DNA of 64,000 nucleotides from Immundisolibacterales bacterium (lineage in GTDB: Bacteria; Pseudomonadota; Gammaproteobacteria; HK1), in NCBI GenBank assembly GCA_026712715.1, contig JAPOPW010000048.1:1-64000 (forward strand), in the 5' to 3' direction. The position numbers and the translations under genes were made by a program. Shown here piece after piece: positions 62,316 through 64,000 of this stretch. The notes under the pieces are model-generated. The model ran no database searches. It saw only the letters and a program-made list of their open reading frames with translations, and was not told where the DNA came from. How positions within the stretch are numbered: position 1 is the stretch's first letter; each line of letters starts with the position of its first letter.

Positions 62316-63635
62316 TCAGAGCCGCCAGAGGCGCACCCCGGAAGGCTTGCGGTCCCGGGGGAGAACCCGCGGCACGTCGGCTACCACCCCGGCCCCTTCG
62401 ACGAGCAGGGAAGTCACCAGGGTCCACGGGTCTTCCCGCTCCCAAGCCTCGTGCGCGACGGCCAGCACCACCGCGTGAGCCGGGTGCAGCGACTTGCGGG
62501 GGACCAGATCCACTCCGAGCTCCGCGCGCGCCGCGCCGGGGTCCGCGACCGGATCGTGGACCTGAATGTCCACTCCGTAGCGCTCGAGTTCGGCGACGAC
62601 ACGCGCAACGCCGCTGTTGCGCACATCGGGCACGTTCTCCTTGAATGCCGCGCCGAGCACCGTCACCTTGCAGTCCCGGACGGTCGTGCCGGCCCGAACG
62701 AGCAGTCGCACGACGTTCGAAGCCACGAAGGATCCGATCTCGTCGTTGATGCGCCGGCCGGAGAGGATGACCTCGGGGTGGTGCCCGGCCCGCACGGCTT
62801 CGTGGGTGAGGTAGTACGGATCGACCCCGATGCAGTGCCCCCCCACCAGTCCCGGCCGAAACGGCAGGAAGTTCCACTTCGTTCCCGCCGCCGCCAGCAC
62901 GTCACCGGTATCGATCCCCAGCCGGTCGAAGATCATCGCGACCTCGTTCATGAGCGCGATGTTGATGTCACGCTGGGTGTTCTCGATCACCTTGGCCGCT
63001 TCCGCGACCCGGATCGACGGTGCTCGATGCACCCCGGCCTCGACGACCGATTCGTACATCCGGGCAACCGTCTCGAGCGTGTCCGGATCGCCCGCGGAGA
63101 CGACCTTGACGACGCGGGCGAAGCCGTGCGACTCGTCTCCGGGGTTGATGCGTTCGGGCGAATATCCGACGAAGAACCCGGTTCCGTGTCGCAGCCCGGA
63201 GGCTTCCTCGAGGATCGGTATGCAGATGTCTTCCGTCGCGCCGGGGTAGACGGTCGATTCGTAGACCACGACGGCGCCCGGGCGAAGCCGGGCGCCTACC
63301 GTCCGGGAGGCGGATTCGAGCGCTCGAAGGTCCGGGCGATTCGCTTCGTCGACGGGGGTCGGAACCGCGACGATGAAGCAGTCGGCGCGCTCGAGATCGC
63401 CGGCCTCGTCGGTGAGCTCCAGCCCGGCGCCGGCGAGGCGGACGGGGTCGACCGTCGCATTCCGGTCGACCCTCCGGCGCAGCTCCGCGATGCGCTCGGA
63501 GTCGTGGTCGAAGGCGATGACGCACTCGTTCTCAGCGAACGCCGCGGCGACCGGGAGCCCGACGTAGCCCAGGCCGATGACCGCGATCCGGCGCCCGTGC
63601 GCCCCGGCCGCCGGCCCCGGCGATGCGCCCTTCAT
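62316..63635 (-). CDS. Nucleotide-sugar dehydrogenase (TviB/WbpA-like)
   Basis: 439 residues, NAD-dependent oxidation of a UDP-HexNAc C6 to a carboxylate for capsule or O-antigen synthesis. N-terminal Rossmann motif IAVIGLGYVGLPVAAAFA, AVPTPVDEANRPDL, YESTVYPGATED, the catalytic Cys in GLVGGHCIGVDPYYL and a C-terminal UDP-binding domain (GAAFKENVPDVRNS). This matches UDP-GlcNAc/UDP-ManNAc 6-dehydrogenases of the Vi-antigen/WbpA group rather than plain UDP-glucose dehydrogenase. ATG 63635 overlaps the epimerase stop (ATGA). Confidence 0.9.
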   Translation of the reverse strand: MKGASPGPAAGAHGRRIAVIGLGYVGLPVAAAFAENECVIAFDHDSERIAELRRRVDRNATVDPVRLAGAGLELTDEAGDLERADCFIVAVPTPVDEANRPDLRALESASRTVGARLRPGAVVVYESTVYPGATEDICIPILEEASGLRHGTGFFVGYSPERINPGDESHGFARVVKVVSAGDPDTLETVARMYESVVEAGVHRAPSIRVAEAAKVIENTQRDINIALMNEVAMIFDRLGIDTGDVLAAAGTKWNFLPFRPGLVGGHCIGVDPYYLTHEAVRAGHHPEVILSGRRINDEIGSFVASNVVRLLVRAGTTVRDCKVTVLGAAFKENVPDVRNSGVARVVAELERYGVDIQVHDPVADPGAARAELGVDLVPRKSLHPAHAVVLAVAHEAWEREDPWTLVTSLLVEGAGVVADVPRVLPRDRKPSGVRLWRL

Positions 63636-64000
63636 ACCCCGTAGTACCCGCGGTACCAGTCCACGAAGCGCGGCACGCCTTCCTCGATGGAAGTCCGGGG
63701 GCGGTAGCCCGTCAGCGCCGCGAGGTCGCCGATGTCGGCGAAAGTCTCCGGAACGTCCCCCGGCTGGAGTGGCAGGAATCTTCGCACCGCGCGCCGTCCC
63801 ACGCATCGCTCGATCGTCTCGACGTAGCGCTCGAGCGCTATCGGGGACTGGTTGCCGATGTTGAGAAGGCGGTAGGGGGCGTGGCTCGTTCCGGGATCCG
63901 GCGCCCGCGCGTCCCAGTCCGGATCGGATTCGGGCGGACGGCCGAGCGTCTGCATCACCCCTTCGACGATGTCGTCCACATAGGTGAAGTCCCGGCGGTG
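63632..64000 (-). CDS. UDP-sugar epimerase/dehydratase, C-terminal part (window edge)
   Basis: The gene runs off the end of the window; 122 C-terminal residues are visible. RRDFTYVDDIVEGVMQTL, LLNIGNQSPIALERYVETIE, LPLQPGDVPETFADIGDLAALTGYRPRTSIEEGVPRFVDWYR are typical of UDP-glucuronate/UDP-GlcNAcA 4-epimerases of the extended short-chain dehydrogenase family (CapI/WbpP-like). Together with the dehydrogenase it would make UDP-GalNAcA-type sugars. The Rossmann domain and Tyr-Lys pair are outside the window. Confidence 0.88.
   Translation of the reverse strand, partial: HRRDFTYVDDIVEGVMQTLGRPPESDPDWDARAPDPGTSHAPYRLLNIGNQSPIALERYVETIERCVGRRAVRRFLPLQPGDVPETFADIGDLAALTGYRPRTSIEEGVPRFVDWYRGYYGV

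Overview
The window is GC-rich DNA (roughly two-thirds G+C by eye) with dense bacterial genes. It most resembles a chromosomal segment of a halophilic or haloalkaliphilic gammaproteobacterium of the Ectothiorhodospiraceae/Chromatiales type. Pointers are the infC-rpmI-rplT-pheS-pheT-ihfA-merR-tRNA-Pro block, GshA type 1, the complete System I cytochrome c assembly set, a Na+/H+ Mrp-type antiporter and a narK1K2GHJI nitrate respiration operon. The assignment is an inference from gene content.

Layout. 1-708: a truncated integrase, a cluster of TTATTCCG palindromes and tRNA-Asn. 868-12530: housekeeping genes (aspartate aminotransferase, uvrB, tRNA-Val, thrS on the minus strand, then the translation operon infC to merR on the plus strand, ending at tRNA-Pro). 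infC begins with a rare ATC codon. 12719-16118 (minus): an orphan xanthine-oxidase-family Mo subunit, two tiny membrane proteins and an FNR-type Fe-S regulator. 16319-26479 (plus): a perfect FNR box, then narK1, narK2, narG, narH, narJ, narI. The narG start region is preceded by a partial duplicate of itself and a REP-like inverted repeat. 26577-34829 (minus): ccmA-B-C-D-E-F, an alpha/beta hydrolase, and, beyond a plus-strand L,D-transpeptidase, ccmH-ccmI. No ccmG is present.

34978-48424: mixed metabolism with a glutathione and sulfur flavour. It holds a hotdog thioesterase, 3-mercaptopyruvate sulfurtransferase, cyclophilin-like protein, GST, nitrilase (deaminated glutathione amidase type), glutaredoxin, an SCP2-type thiolase beside an HMG-CoA-synthase-fold/OB-fold fusion that lacks the expected catalytic residues, a delta-9 desaturase, a 2-hydroxyacid dehydrogenase, gshA, and a small cluster ending in a creatinase-like M24 protein. 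48471-56796: a galactoside-use module (GH42, GH36, sugar ABC permeases and binding protein on minus; its ATPase divergent on plus). 56894-62287: an Mrp-like cation/proton antiporter operon without a full-length mrpA. 62316-64000 (minus): a nucleotide-sugar dehydrogenase and the C-terminal part of a UDP-sugar epimerase, the edge of a surface polysaccharide locus.

How the parts work together: the FNR-type regulator and its site would switch nitrate import and respiration on under low oxygen, with ccm genes nearby for c-type cytochromes. The Mrp complex would handle Na+ and pH. The glutathione genes are scattered over about 10 kb but form a plausible functional neighbourhood. No CRISPR array, rRNA or intact mobile element was seen.
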